The notes under the pieces are model-generated. The model saw only the letters and a list, made by a program, of their open reading frames with translations, was not told the origin of the DNA and did no database searches. A DNA stretch of 15,997 nucleotides from Actinomycetota bacterium (lineage in GTDB: Bacteria > Actinomycetota > Humimicrobiia > Humimicrobiales > Humimicrobiaceae): assembly GCA_028718045.1 (NCBI GenBank), contig JAQUMQ010000008.1, positions 1-15,997 of the forward strand, written 5' to 3'. Position 1 is the first letter of the stretch. Every line of letters starts with the position of its first letter. This document shows positions 1-7,077 of the stretch, in pieces. The translations under genes and the position numbers were made by a program.

Positions 1-300
1 ATCTTTTGCAAAAGCATTTCCTGTGCCTCGGGGTATTATACCTAAGGGAATGTTTGTATAAGCCAGTGCATTTACGGCTTCGTTTATTATTCCGTCACCG
101 CCTACAACTACTACCAGATCGGGTTTTGTATCTCTTTTGCATAAATGGCTTTCCAGCCTCTCGCGGGCTTCTCCTATCTTTAATGCTTTTATTTCCTCGA
201 CAAAAAATCCGCTGCTTCTCAGAATATGCAAAATCTGCTTGATAATTCTGGCATTTACACCGCTTGACAGAATGTTATAAAGTAATAATGTGTTACGCAT
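1..300 (-). CDS. Diacylglycerol kinase / lipid kinase-like protein, N-terminal part only
   Basis: This is the first 100 codons of a minus-strand gene whose 3' end lies outside the window. The translation begins MRNTLLLYNILSSG and carries the nucleotide-binding core of the DAGK_cat (YegS/DgkB/BmrU-like) family: VVVVGGDGIINEAVNAL at about residues 66-82, and IPRGTGNAFAKD at the cut edge. These match the GGDGT-x-NE and GTGND-F motifs that bind ATP and metal in diacylglycerol and related lipid kinases. Such enzymes phosphorylate a lipid at the membrane face, often recycling diacylglycerol. The usual Thr of GGDGT is Ile here, a mild deviation. The ATG at 300 lies 15 bases after the stop of the MTA phosphorylase gene with no clear Shine-Dalgarno, so the two are probably cotranscribed. 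Exact substrate unknown. Confidence 0.85.
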   Translation of the reverse strand, partial: MRNTLLLYNILSSGVNARIIKQILHILRSSGFFVEEIKALKIGEARERLESHLCKRDTKPDLVVVVGGDGIINEAVNALAYTNIPLGIIPRGTGNAFAKD

Positions 301-315
301 TATATGATGTTTGTT

Positions 316-1125
316 TTAATTGATTCCTGCCGTCAGCAAGGCATTTGAGCAGATACAATTACGTTCTTTTTTAATTCTTGGTATCGCATGAAACAATAGT
401 TTTCTCAATTTAGCGTTATTCTCATCAAATACTTTTATCACTTCGTCATAAGTTACAGGTTTTACGTCGGGGTTTCCTTCAAGACCTGCATCGAAGTCAG
501 TTATTAGCGAAATATTCGCATAACAAATCTCCAGCTCTCTTGCAAGGTAGCACTCCGGGTATTGAGTCATGTTTATTACTTCCCATCCCTGAGAGGAGTA
601 CCATGTGCTTTCGGCTTTTGTGGAAAATCTAGGGCCTTGCACTATTACGACAGTACCTTTTTCGTGACAATGTATGTTTAATTGTTTTGCGCTTTCGATA
701 ACGATCTTTCTTAAATCCGGACAGTACGGCTGAGCAGACGAAACATGATTTGTTTTGGGCCCATTATAAAATGTATCTATTCTCCCGTTGGTTCTGTCAA
801 TAAACTGGTCGCAAACTACAAAATCTCCCGGCTTCACATTCGGTTGAAGGCTTCCAGCAGCACATGGGCCAAACAGATATTTTACTCCAAGCATATGCAT
901 CGCATATATGTTAGCCCTGTAATTAATCATATGAGGCGGAATTGTGTGAGCTCTGCCATGTCTTGGAATAAACGCAACGCTTTTGCCTTCAAGTTCCCCT
1001 GTCACTATTTTGTCTGAAGGCGCTCCATACGGGGTATCCAAATAAAACTCTTCTTTTATGTCTAAAAAAGAATAAAAACCTGAGCCACCGAAAACACCCA
1101 CTTCTATTTCAGGAATTTTTACCAT
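316..1125 (-). CDS. mtnP: S-methyl-5'-thioadenosine phosphorylase (PNP/MTAP family)
   Basis: Encodes 269 residues, the normal length for this family. The enzyme cleaves methylthioadenosine with phosphate to adenine and 5-methylthioribose-1-phosphate, salvaging purine and methionine sulfur from polyamine or SAM side reactions in the cytosol. Visible motifs are GGSGFY (13-18, phosphate binding), PRHGRAH (54-60), an FGPCAAGSLQP block (85-95), DQFIDRT (106-112), QGPRFST (163-169) and NMTQYPE (185-191). Asp210 and Asp212 in TDFDAG match the two Asp residues that select a 6-aminopurine in human MTAP, so adenosine-type substrate is favoured over inosine or guanosine. The C-terminal CICSNALLTA block is of the bacterial subtype. 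The ATG is supported by GAAAGGT six bases upstream (1131-1137, minus strand). It leads a likely two-gene operon with the lipid kinase-like gene. A related methylthioinosine phosphorylase cannot be wholly excluded. Confidence 0.92.
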   Translation of the reverse strand: MVKIPEIEVGVFGGSGFYSFLDIKEEFYLDTPYGAPSDKIVTGELEGKSVAFIPRHGRAHTIPPHMINYRANIYAMHMLGVKYLFGPCAAGSLQPNVKPGDFVVCDQFIDRTNGRIDTFYNGPKTNHVSSAQPYCPDLRKIVIESAKQLNIHCHEKGTVVIVQGPRFSTKAESTWYSSQGWEVINMTQYPECYLARELEICYANISLITDFDAGLEGNPDVKPVTYDEVIKVFDENNAKLRKLLFHAIPRIKKERNCICSNALLTAGIN

Positions 1126-1182
1126 GATTTACCTTTCGATTTATTTTTTAAAATTATAAATAAAAAATAAAATATCTGCCCT

Positions 1183-1242
1183 TTCGCATACAAATAGCTT
1201 GATTTTTATCCGCTCGTTCACATACAAGTGACCTGATTTTTA
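1183..1242. repeat. Degenerate 26-base direct repeat, two copies 34 bases apart
   Basis: Copy one is 1183-1208 and copy two is 1217-1242. They share 21 of 26 positions; the common parts are TTC-CATACAA and TGATTTTTA. All five differences are transitions (A/G or C/T). No third copy is visible on either side. It could be a decayed tandem duplication or paired protein-binding sites upstream of the MTA phosphorylase gene. Confidence 0.55.
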
Positions 1243-1554
1243 AAAAAGCATTTTTCTTATTCAAAATCAAAATTTTTTGATCTTTTATGCCTGATCGCTA
1301 ACTTGCCGGAAACCAACTTAAGAAAACCGGCATCAATTTAAAGCAAGCTTAATTGCATATGTTACTGCAACACAATAAATATATTATAAACTAAACACTA
1401 ATTAATCAATTTATTATTTGCCAAACGCAGTTATTTTTCATTTGCCGTGGCATAAGCGTCGACTTTATTTATAAGTATTTTTAATTTATAATGTTTTCAA
1501 ATTCTATGAAGCTTATATTTTCATGAGATATGCTTAATTTAAAAATTATCTTTT

Positions 1555-1558
1555 GGAG
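1555..1558 (+). promoter_or_regulatory. Shine-Dalgarno GGAG that fixes a TTG start for yjbQ
   Basis: GGAG lies six bases before the TTG at 1565. The only nearby ATG (1578) is out of frame with the family-like reading frame, so the TTG start is preferred. Confidence 0.7.
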
Positions 1559-1564
1559 AAATAA

Positions 1565-1960
1565 TTGGAAATTTTTAATGTAAAAACGTCTCAAAGAACC
1601 GATTTTATTGATATAACGCAAGCTATCGAAAAAAAAGTCAAAGAATCGCGTGTAAATAATGGGCTTTGCTGTCTTTTTGTCCCTCATACCACCGCAGCTC
1701 TTACCATAAATGAAAACGCAGATTCTTCCGTAAAAAACGACATCGAATTAAAACTAAATGCTTTGGTTCCATCCGAAGAATCTTATACGCATTTTGAAGG
1801 CAATTCAGATGCGCATATAAAATCCACGCTGGTCGGAAGTTCTTTAAGTATTATAATAAATTCGGGTAAACTTGTTTTAGGCACATGGCAAGGAATTTAT
1901 TTTTGCGAATTTGATGGTCCCAGAAACAGGAACGTTTATATAAAAATTATAGCAGGATGA
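1565..1960 (+). CDS. yjbQ: YjbQ / UPF0047 family protein
   Basis: 131 residues, full length for UPF0047 (YjbQ). The family signature is almost complete: FVPHTTAALTINENAD at about residues 38-53, the H-x-EGNSDAHIKSTLVG stretch at about 78-92, and GTWQGIYFCEFDGPR at about 107-121. The conserved histidines and glutamate cluster around a probable metal or phosphate site. Some members have been reported to have weak thiamine-phosphate synthase activity, but the physiological role is unsettled, so I name the family and not a reaction. The start is TTG with a good GGAG. It is followed after 33 bases by rarA on the same strand and is probably cotranscribed with it. That pairing gives no clear functional hint. 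Confidence 0.92.
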   Translation: MEIFNVKTSQRTDFIDITQAIEKKVKESRVNNGLCCLFVPHTTAALTINENADSSVKNDIELKLNALVPSEESYTHFEGNSDAHIKSTLVGSSLSIIINSGKLVLGTWQGIYFCEFDGPRNRNVYIKIIAG

Positions 1961-1993
1961 GTTTGTCTAAACAAAAACTTATATTATTTAATC

Positions 1994-3340
1994 ATGACTT
2001 TATTTGATTCCTTAAACAAATCTGAAAATAATCATATCAATTACGCTCCTCTTGCGGAAAGAATGCGTCCGTTGAAACTTGAAGATTTTATCGGACAAGA
2101 CCACCTTGTGGGTAAAGGAAAAGTTTTAAGACAGATAATCGAATCCGACAAACTATATTCAATGATATTGTGGGGTCCTCCGGGAAGTGGAAAAACCACA
2201 ATAGCACGAATTATCAAAGCAAATACAAAGAATAAATTCGTCTCGTTTTCGGCAGTGGTCGCCGGAATAAAACAGATCAAAGATGTAATGGATATAGCTT
2301 CTTTTGAAATGAAGAATAACCGCATTAAAACAATCTTATTCGTTGATGAAATTCACAGGTTCAATAAAGCTCAGCAAGATGCATTTTTGCCATTTGTTGA
2401 AAACGGAACAATAATTTTAATTGGCGCTACTACTGAAAATCCATCATTTGAGATTAACTCCGCATTGCTCTCAAGATGCAAAGTTTTCATATTAAATAAA
2501 CTGATGCATGAAAACATTGTCAAGCTTTTAATAAAGGCAATAAAAAACAAAGAACATGGCTTTGGAAATCACAAATTCGCAATTGATAATGAATCTATTG
2601 ACTTTATCGCACAATTTTCGGATGGCGATGCCAGAATCGCATACAATATACTTGAACTTGTGTTTAACAACTTTGAGACACAAAGAAATAAAGACGAACC
2701 GATAAACCCAAGTCAGATTGAAGCTATTATACAAAAAAAAGCTTTGCTTTATGATAAAAATGGCGAAGAGCATTTTAACCTTATTTCCGCTCTTCACAAA
2801 AGTATGCGCGGAAGCGATGCCGATGCCTCTGCTTATTGGACTTTAAGAATGATAGAAGGCGGCGAAGATCCGTTATATATCATAAGAAGAATCGTAAGAT
2901 TTGCCACAGAGGATATAGGTCTTGCCGATATTAATGCATTGGTTATATCGATTGCCGCAAAAGATTGTTTTGAATTCATAGGTCCGCCTGAAGGTTATCT
3001 CGCCATAATCGAAGCTGCCATATATTGTGCTTTGGCACCTAAAAGCAATGCATTATATGCAACATACAACAAAGTAATGGAAGATATAAAATCATATCTT
3101 TCGCTTCCGGTTCCCATGCACATCAGAAATGCACCGACAAAATTGATGAAGGAAGCAGGTTATGGCAATGGATATAAATACCCTCATAATTACGTTAATG
3201 CAATCGTAAGCCAGGATTATTTACCCGAAAAACTAAAAGACAGGGCTTATTATCAGCCTTCCGAAAGAGGTTTCGAAAAGATATTAAAGGAAAGACTTGC
3301 AAAGATAAATGAATATAAAAACAAGCTTTCCAAAACTTAA
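1994..3340 (+). CDS. rarA: Replication-associated recombination protein A (AAA+ ATPase, RarA/MgsA)
   Basis: 448 residues, typical of RarA/MgsA/WRNIP1. The N terminus (MTLFDSL, then PLAERMRPLKLEDFIGQDHLVG) matches the family. Walker A is GPPGSGKT (61-68), Walker B is FVDEIHRF (116-123), sensor 1 is the GATTENPSFEIN segment (144-155), and the arginine-finger region SRCKVF is at 160-165. The C-terminal half has the MgsA tetramerisation part, with segments such as MRGSDADASAYWTLRM and GGEDPLYIIRRIVRFATEDIGLAD. RarA acts at stalled or gapped replication forks together with SSB and recombination proteins. The ATG fits the family start, although no Shine-Dalgarno is visible in front of it; translation may depend on the upstream yjbQ message. 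It converges on asd, 21 bases away, with no visible terminator between them. Confidence 0.96.
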   Translation: MTLFDSLNKSENNHINYAPLAERMRPLKLEDFIGQDHLVGKGKVLRQIIESDKLYSMILWGPPGSGKTTIARIIKANTKNKFVSFSAVVAGIKQIKDVMDIASFEMKNNRIKTILFVDEIHRFNKAQQDAFLPFVENGTIILIGATTENPSFEINSALLSRCKVFILNKLMHENIVKLLIKAIKNKEHGFGNHKFAIDNESIDFIAQFSDGDARIAYNILELVFNNFETQRNKDEPINPSQIEAIIQKKALLYDKNGEEHFNLISALHKSMRGSDADASAYWTLRMIEGGEDPLYIIRRIVRFATEDIGLADINALVISIAAKDCFEFIGPPEGYLAIIEAAIYCALAPKSNALYATYNKVMEDIKSYLSLPVPMHIRNAPTKLMKEAGYGNGYKYPHNYVNAIVSQDYLPEKLKDRAYYQPSERGFEKILKERLAKINEYKNKLSKT

Positions 3341-3361
3341 ACGGTAATTGCTTAACACGGA

Positions 3362-4381
3362 TTAAATAAGACCTTTTTTGATCATGGTTTCAGCAATCTG
3401 GACGGTATTTAATGCAGCACCTTTTCTTAGCTGATCTCCGACACACCAGAAGCATATTCCGTTTTCGGAAGAAATATCATCCCTTATCCTTCCTACAAAG
3501 ACGTTATCCTTATTTGACGAGTCAAGCGGCGTGGGATAAATAAGATGTTCAAAGTCATCCATGAGCGTAATACCATTTGCTTTTTTAAAAGCTTTTCTTG
3601 CATCCTCGACATTTATTTTATTTTCAGTTTCAATTAAAACCGATTCGGAATGTGAAGTGAAAACGGGAACCCGTACGGTTGTTGCTGAAATTTTAATGTT
3701 TTCATCTTGAAGTATCTTTCTTGTCTCATATACCATCTTCATTTCTTCTTTTGTGTAGCCGTTATCAAGAAAAACATCGATATGAGGAATTACGTTGAAC
3801 GCAATTCTTACGGGAAATACGCCGCATTTTATCTCGTTTTCCCTTCCGGATATCATTTTTTCGGTCTGATCTTTAAGTTCGGATATGGCTTTTGCTCCTG
3901 CTCCCGATACGGCTTGATAGGTAGAAACGATTATTCTTTTTATTTTTGAAATATCATTTAAAGGTTTTAACGCAACTACCATTATGATCGTCGAGCAGTT
4001 TGGATTGGCTATAATTCCTTTATGTTTAAGTATAGCTTCAGAGTTAACTTCCGGAACAATCAAAGGAACCGACGGATCCATTCTGAAAGCACTACTGTTA
4101 TCTATTACGACCGCACCGCTGTCAACAGCATGTTTTGCGAATTCCAGCGAACGTGACGCACCGGCCGAAAACAATGCGATATCTATATTTTTGAAGGAGT
4201 CGTTTTTTAGCTCCTTTACTTCGATTTTCTCATTATTAAACTTTATTGTCTTTCCTGCCGACCTTGCAGAAGCAAGTGCTGTTAGATTTTTTACGGGAAA
4301 CTTTCTTTCTTCCAATATGGATAAAAAAACACTTCCCACTGCTCCGGTCACACCTGCTATCGCAACATTATACTCTTTCAA
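3362..4381 (-). CDS. asd: Aspartate-semialdehyde dehydrogenase
   Basis: 339 residues. It reduces aspartyl-4-phosphate to aspartate semialdehyde with NADPH, the second step of the aspartate pathway to diaminopimelate/lysine, threonine and methionine. The NADP-binding GVTGAVG is at 10-16, the phosphate/substrate segment DNSSAFRMD at 94-102, and the catalytic cysteine is C129 in NPNCSTI. The histidine region RVPVFTSHSESVLIETE resembles the Gram-positive type more than E. coli Asd. Near the C terminus, the WCVGDQLRKGAALNTVQIAE block closes the fold. The start is TTG at 4381, supported by AGGAG six bases upstream; the next residues, KEYNVAIAG, are the normal N terminus. It lies 64 bases downstream of lysC on the same strand, so the two consecutive enzymes are probably made from one message. 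Confidence 0.96.
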   Translation of the reverse strand: MKEYNVAIAGVTGAVGSVFLSILEERKFPVKNLTALASARSAGKTIKFNNEKIEVKELKNDSFKNIDIALFSAGASRSLEFAKHAVDSGAVVIDNSSAFRMDPSVPLIVPEVNSEAILKHKGIIANPNCSTIIMVVALKPLNDISKIKRIIVSTYQAVSGAGAKAISELKDQTEKMISGRENEIKCGVFPVRIAFNVIPHIDVFLDNGYTKEEMKMVYETRKILQDENIKISATTVRVPVFTSHSESVLIETENKINVEDARKAFKKANGITLMDDFEHLIYPTPLDSSNKDNVFVGRIRDDISSENGICFWCVGDQLRKGAALNTVQIAETMIKKGLI

Positions 4382-4387
4382 ATTAAG

Positions 4388-4392
4388 CTCCT
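4388..4392 (-). promoter_or_regulatory. Shine-Dalgarno AGGAG that fixes a TTG start for asd
   Basis: AGGAG on the minus strand lies six bases before the TTG at 4381. It supports independent translation initiation of asd within the lysC-asd message. Confidence 0.7.
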
Positions 4393-4445
4393 ATCTATAA
4401 CAATACCCGTAATTAAAGTTATCTTAATTTCGGTATCAAAAATTA

Positions 4446-5675
4446 CTATTTTCCTAATCCGAATATATCATGCAATAATTTAACCGCTTCTTTAATTCTG
4501 TCTTTCTTTATTACGCATGAAATTATAATGGGCGAAGTTGAAATCATTTCGATATTTATACCGTTGCTCCCCAAAGTCGAAAACATTGTTGCAGCAACCC
4601 CGGGATGAGACTTCATACCTGCACCCACAATGGAAAGCTTGGCAATCCCGGTGTCTATTTCAATATCTTTAATTTCAAGACTTTGTTTTAACTCTTCGAC
4701 AACTCTTTCGCCTATTTTCAAGTCTTCGTTTTTTATGGTAAATGATATTGCCGCAATACCTTTCTCTCCGACGTTTTGCACTATCATGTCAATGTTTATA
4801 CTTGCTTTTGCAAGTTCTTCAAAAAGTTTTGCCGCAACTCCCGGCTTATCCGGAATTCCGAAAACAGAAATTTTTACCTGATTAGTATCATAAGAAACAC
4901 CAGAAACGACAGCCTGTTCCATTTTTTCATTCAAGCTTTCAGTATCCATAACCCAAGTCCCTTCATTATTGTTAAAACTAGATCTTACATGAATAATTAC
5001 ATTATGAATTTTTGCAAACTCAACAGCTCTTAAATGCAGGATTTTCGCTCCTGACGAAGCAAGTTCCAACATTTCATCATAAGACAGCATACTGATTTTT
5101 CTAGCATTTGCAACTATGCCTGGATCCGTCGTAAATACTCCGTCAACATCGGTAAAAATTTCACAATATTTGGCATTAAGTGCAGCAGAGATTGCCACTG
5201 CTGTGGTATCCGATCCACCCCGGCCTAAAGTAGTTATGTCATTATTGCTGGTTATACCCTGAAAACCTGCTATAATCACGATATTGCCTTTTTCAAATTC
5301 AGAAAAAATTCTGTCTTTTTTTACGCTCAATATTTTCGCTTCCGAAAAAATATCATCTGTGAATATTCCAACCTGATATCCGGTAAGTGAAATTGCCTTC
5401 TCGCCTTTTTCTGTTATGGCAATAGCCAAAAGAGAAATAGATATCTGCTCGCCAGTTGATAAAAGCATATCCATTTCTCTTCTGGGAGGATTGTTGGATA
5501 TCTTGGAAGCAAGGTTTATAAGATCATCCGTGGTATCACCCATTGCCGATAATGTAATCACTACGTTATTTCCTTCTTTTTTTGATTTTATGGCTCTTTC
5601 TGCAACATTATTTATTTTTTCCACAGAGCCAACCGAAGTACCTCCAAATTTCATTACTACTGTATTTTTTTCCAT
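4446..5675 (-). CDS. lysC: Aspartate kinase with two C-terminal ACT domains
   Basis: 409 residues, the length of the LysC class with a kinase domain plus two ACT domains. It phosphorylates aspartate at the start of the aspartate pathway. KFGGTSVGS (9-17) is the ATP/aspartate-binding signature; LSTGEQIS and GRGGSDTTAVAISAALNA form the substrate and nucleotide sites, and TDVDGVFTTDP is the conserved loop that follows. The ACT domains begin at about residues 267 (VKISVFGIPDKPGVA) and 345 (LSIVGAGMKSHPGVA), the usual allosteric sites for lysine and/or threonine. An in-frame Met at about residue 250 (MEQAVVSGV) aligns with the position where the Bacillus aspartokinase II beta subunit starts, but no strong ribosome site precedes it here. 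The ATG at 5675 has only a weak GGA upstream. It is first in a probable lysC-asd operon. Confidence 0.96.
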   Translation of the reverse strand: MEKNTVVMKFGGTSVGSVEKINNVAERAIKSKKEGNNVVITLSAMGDTTDDLINLASKISNNPPRREMDMLLSTGEQISISLLAIAITEKGEKAISLTGYQVGIFTDDIFSEAKILSVKKDRIFSEFEKGNIVIIAGFQGITSNNDITTLGRGGSDTTAVAISAALNAKYCEIFTDVDGVFTTDPGIVANARKISMLSYDEMLELASSGAKILHLRAVEFAKIHNVIIHVRSSFNNNEGTWVMDTESLNEKMEQAVVSGVSYDTNQVKISVFGIPDKPGVAAKLFEELAKASINIDMIVQNVGEKGIAAISFTIKNEDLKIGERVVEELKQSLEIKDIEIDTGIAKLSIVGAGMKSHPGVAATMFSTLGSNGINIEMISTSPIIISCVIKKDRIKEAVKLLHDIFGLGK

Positions 5676-5715
5676 ATTATACTGTCCAAATTATATATAA
5701 TTTATGATTTTAGCA

Positions 5716-5743
5716 ATTATATAATAAAATCATATATGTGCAA
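5716..5743 (-). promoter_or_regulatory. Possible lysC-asd promoter
   Basis: On the minus strand, TTGCAC (5743-5738) and TATAAT (5721-5716) are separated by 16 bases. The -35 is poor; the -10 is perfect. The leader to the lysC ATG would be about 35 bases, too short for a lysine riboswitch. A second TATAAT at 5695-5690 is probably too close to the start codon. Confidence 0.35.
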
Positions 5744-5821
5744 TATCGGAAATAATATCATTATAAAAATATGATAACCAGCTACTTGGATAAACCTACA
5801 AAAGAATTATATAACAAAAAA

Positions 5822-5830
5822 TGATATAAT
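5822..5830 (+). promoter_or_regulatory. Extended -10 promoter of the DHOD-like gene
   Basis: TGATATAAT is a TGn-extended -10 on the plus strand, 43 bases before the start codon. No -35 is seen at the normal spacing, which is common for extended -10 promoters. An alternative is TTGGAT (5786-5791) with TATATA (5808-5813) at a 16-base spacing. The same nine bases occur before nifJ. Confidence 0.5.
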
Positions 5831-5863
5831 TGTTTCATAAAACACTCTTCACAATACTAGCAT

Positions 5864-5868
5864 GGAGG
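5864..5868 (+). promoter_or_regulatory. Shine-Dalgarno GGAGG that decides the DHOD-like start
   Basis: GGAGG lies five bases before the ATG at 5874. The in-frame ATG at 5862 overlaps this motif and so is unlikely to be the start. Confidence 0.8.
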
Positions 5869-5873
5869 TTAAA

Positions 5874-6887
5874 ATGGCTGACTTAAAAACAACTTACATG
5901 GGAATAAGCCTAAAAAATCCGATTATAATAGGTGCATGCGATTTGATATCTGACATTGAAACCGCAAAAAACATTGAAAAAGCCGGTGCTGCTGCCGTCA
6001 TATATAAGTCGCTCTTCGAGGAACAAATAGAGCTTGAAGATCTGCAAATTAAGGAGCAAATAGAAGAATATAGCGAACGTCATGCAGAAATGGTCAGTAT
6101 TTTTCCGACATTCAAGCATTCAGGACCCAAAGCTCACCTGATTGGTTTAAAAAAAATAAAAAATGTTCTGAATATCCCTGTCATTGCAAGCCTTAATGCA
6201 CTTTCTAAAGATACCTGGGTAGATTATGCAAAAAAAATACAGGAAACAGGAGTCGACGGCATCGAAATTAATTTATATTCCGCTCCTTCAAATATAAATA
6301 AATCATCAAGCCAAATAGAAAAAGAACAATTGAGCATCTTAAAAAAAATTAAAAAAGCCATCACAATTCCGGTCAGCGTTAAACTGAACTTTTTTTATTC
6401 CAATACTTTAAATATTATTCATGAAATGGACAAAGAGAAAATAAATGGATTTGTTCTTTTTAACCGTCTTTTCCAACCCGAAATCGATATAATAAAACAA
6501 CGATACTTCTATCCGATACAAATTTCATGCCAACACGAAAATAAGATACCTTTAAGATGGACGGGATTGGTTTATGGTAACATATGCGGTGATATTTGCA
6601 GCAGTACCGGTATTTATACGGGAAGCGATGTCATAAAAATGATTCTTGCTGGAGCTTCTTGCATACAATCGGTAAGCACCGTCTATAAGAATGGCATAAA
6701 TCATATAAAAACCATCTTAAGGGACTTAAACTCATGGATGGATTCAAATGGTTACAAAAATATTTCGGAATTAAAAGGAAAATTATCAAAGAAAAATATT
6801 AAAGATCCTCATTTTTATGAAAGAGCACAATATATAAACATTCTACTAAAAAACGAAGCTATAATAAAAAAAGAATTCACCAGATAA
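5874..6887 (+). CDS. Dihydroorotate dehydrogenase-like flavoprotein (DHOD_like subgroup)
   Basis: 337 residues from the ATG at 5874. The protein is an FMN-type TIM barrel: MADLKTTYMGISLKNPIIIG at the start, PVIASLNALS, a GVDGIEINLYSAPSNI strand, a PVSVKLNFF strand with the FMN lysine, and LRWTGLVYG followed by STGIYTGSDVIKMILAGAS, the phosphate-binding end. This matches the DHOD-like subgroup, not true PyrD. In class 1 enzymes the ELNLSCPN loop carries the catalytic Cys (Ser in class 2). Here the loop reads EINLYSAPSN, and the NASG orotate-binding motif of true PyrD is missing too. Loss of these residues is typical of the subgroup, so orotate synthesis is unlikely. It precedes nifJ on the same strand with 190 bases between; genes of this subgroup are often seen near pyruvate oxidoreductase genes, which hints at a redox link. 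Substrate unknown. Confidence 0.85.
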   Translation: MADLKTTYMGISLKNPIIIGACDLISDIETAKNIEKAGAAAVIYKSLFEEQIELEDLQIKEQIEEYSERHAEMVSIFPTFKHSGPKAHLIGLKKIKNVLNIPVIASLNALSKDTWVDYAKKIQETGVDGIEINLYSAPSNINKSSSQIEKEQLSILKKIKKAITIPVSVKLNFFYSNTLNIIHEMDKEKINGFVLFNRLFQPEIDIIKQRYFYPIQISCQHENKIPLRWTGLVYGNICGDICSSTGIYTGSDVIKMILAGASCIQSVSTVYKNGINHIKTILRDLNSWMDSNGYKNISELKGKLSKKNIKDPHFYERAQYINILLKNEAIIKKEFTR

Positions 6888-6914
6888 TATGATTGGCTTT
6901 AAAAAATTCCGACG

Positions 6915-6954
6915 ATATTTAAGTAAATATTTAAGTAAATATATTTGATATAAT
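6915..6954 (+). promoter_or_regulatory. nifJ promoter with tandem 12-base repeats
   Basis: An extended -10, TGATATAAT, lies at 6946-6954. Immediately upstream are two perfect head-to-tail copies of ATATTTAAGTAA (6915-6926 and 6927-6938) that cover the -35 position, followed by a partial third copy. No standard -35 is visible. The repeats could be activator sites in place of a -35. The predicted transcript has a leader of about 115 bases. Confidence 0.5.
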
Positions 6955-7012
6955 TTATATATATATTATAATAAAGAGTTTGTGTTTTTTGTTTTTAATA
7001 TAAATTTAAAAA

Positions 7013-7051
7013 GAATCTTAAAAATAATCATATTTTATATTTTTAAGATTC
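7013..7051 (+). repeat. Perfect 14-base inverted repeat in the nifJ leader
   Basis: GAATCTTAAAAATA (7013-7026) and its exact complement TATTTTTAAGATTC (7038-7051) flank an 11-base loop. The structure ends ten bases before the AGGAG ribosome site at 7061-7065. It is not followed by a T-run, so it is not a terminator. It may be an operator or a 5' stem that protects or regulates the nifJ mRNA. Confidence 0.65.
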
Positions 7052-7077
7052 AATAAAAAAAGGAGTAAAAAAACAAC

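Larger units (their letters stand above)
1126..1564. other. AT-rich divergent intergenic region
   Basis: This 439-base stretch separates two divergent transcription units and holds no convincing gene. It must contain the promoters of the minus-strand MTA phosphorylase gene and the plus-strand yjbQ gene. TATAAT hexamers are present at 1153-1158 (minus) and 1487-1492 (plus), but neither has a clear -35. It also holds a degenerate direct repeat at 1183-1242 (listed separately) and a six-base inverted repeat, TGCCGG/CCGGCA, at 1304-1332 with a 17-base gap. There is no tRNA, riboswitch or recognisable RNA. Confidence 0.6.

Noticed and set aside
1304..1332. TGCCGG/CCGGCA inverted repeat as a terminator
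   Set aside because: Only six pairs around a 17-base loop, with no T-run after it, in a divergent region where no terminator is needed.
5676..5861. Lysine riboswitch upstream of lysC
   Set aside because: The leader from the likely promoter is only a few tens of bases and shows none of the conserved lysine-riboswitch structure.
5862..5873. ATG at 5862 as the DHOD-like start
   Set aside because: It overlaps the GGAGG ribosome site that serves the ATG at 5874.
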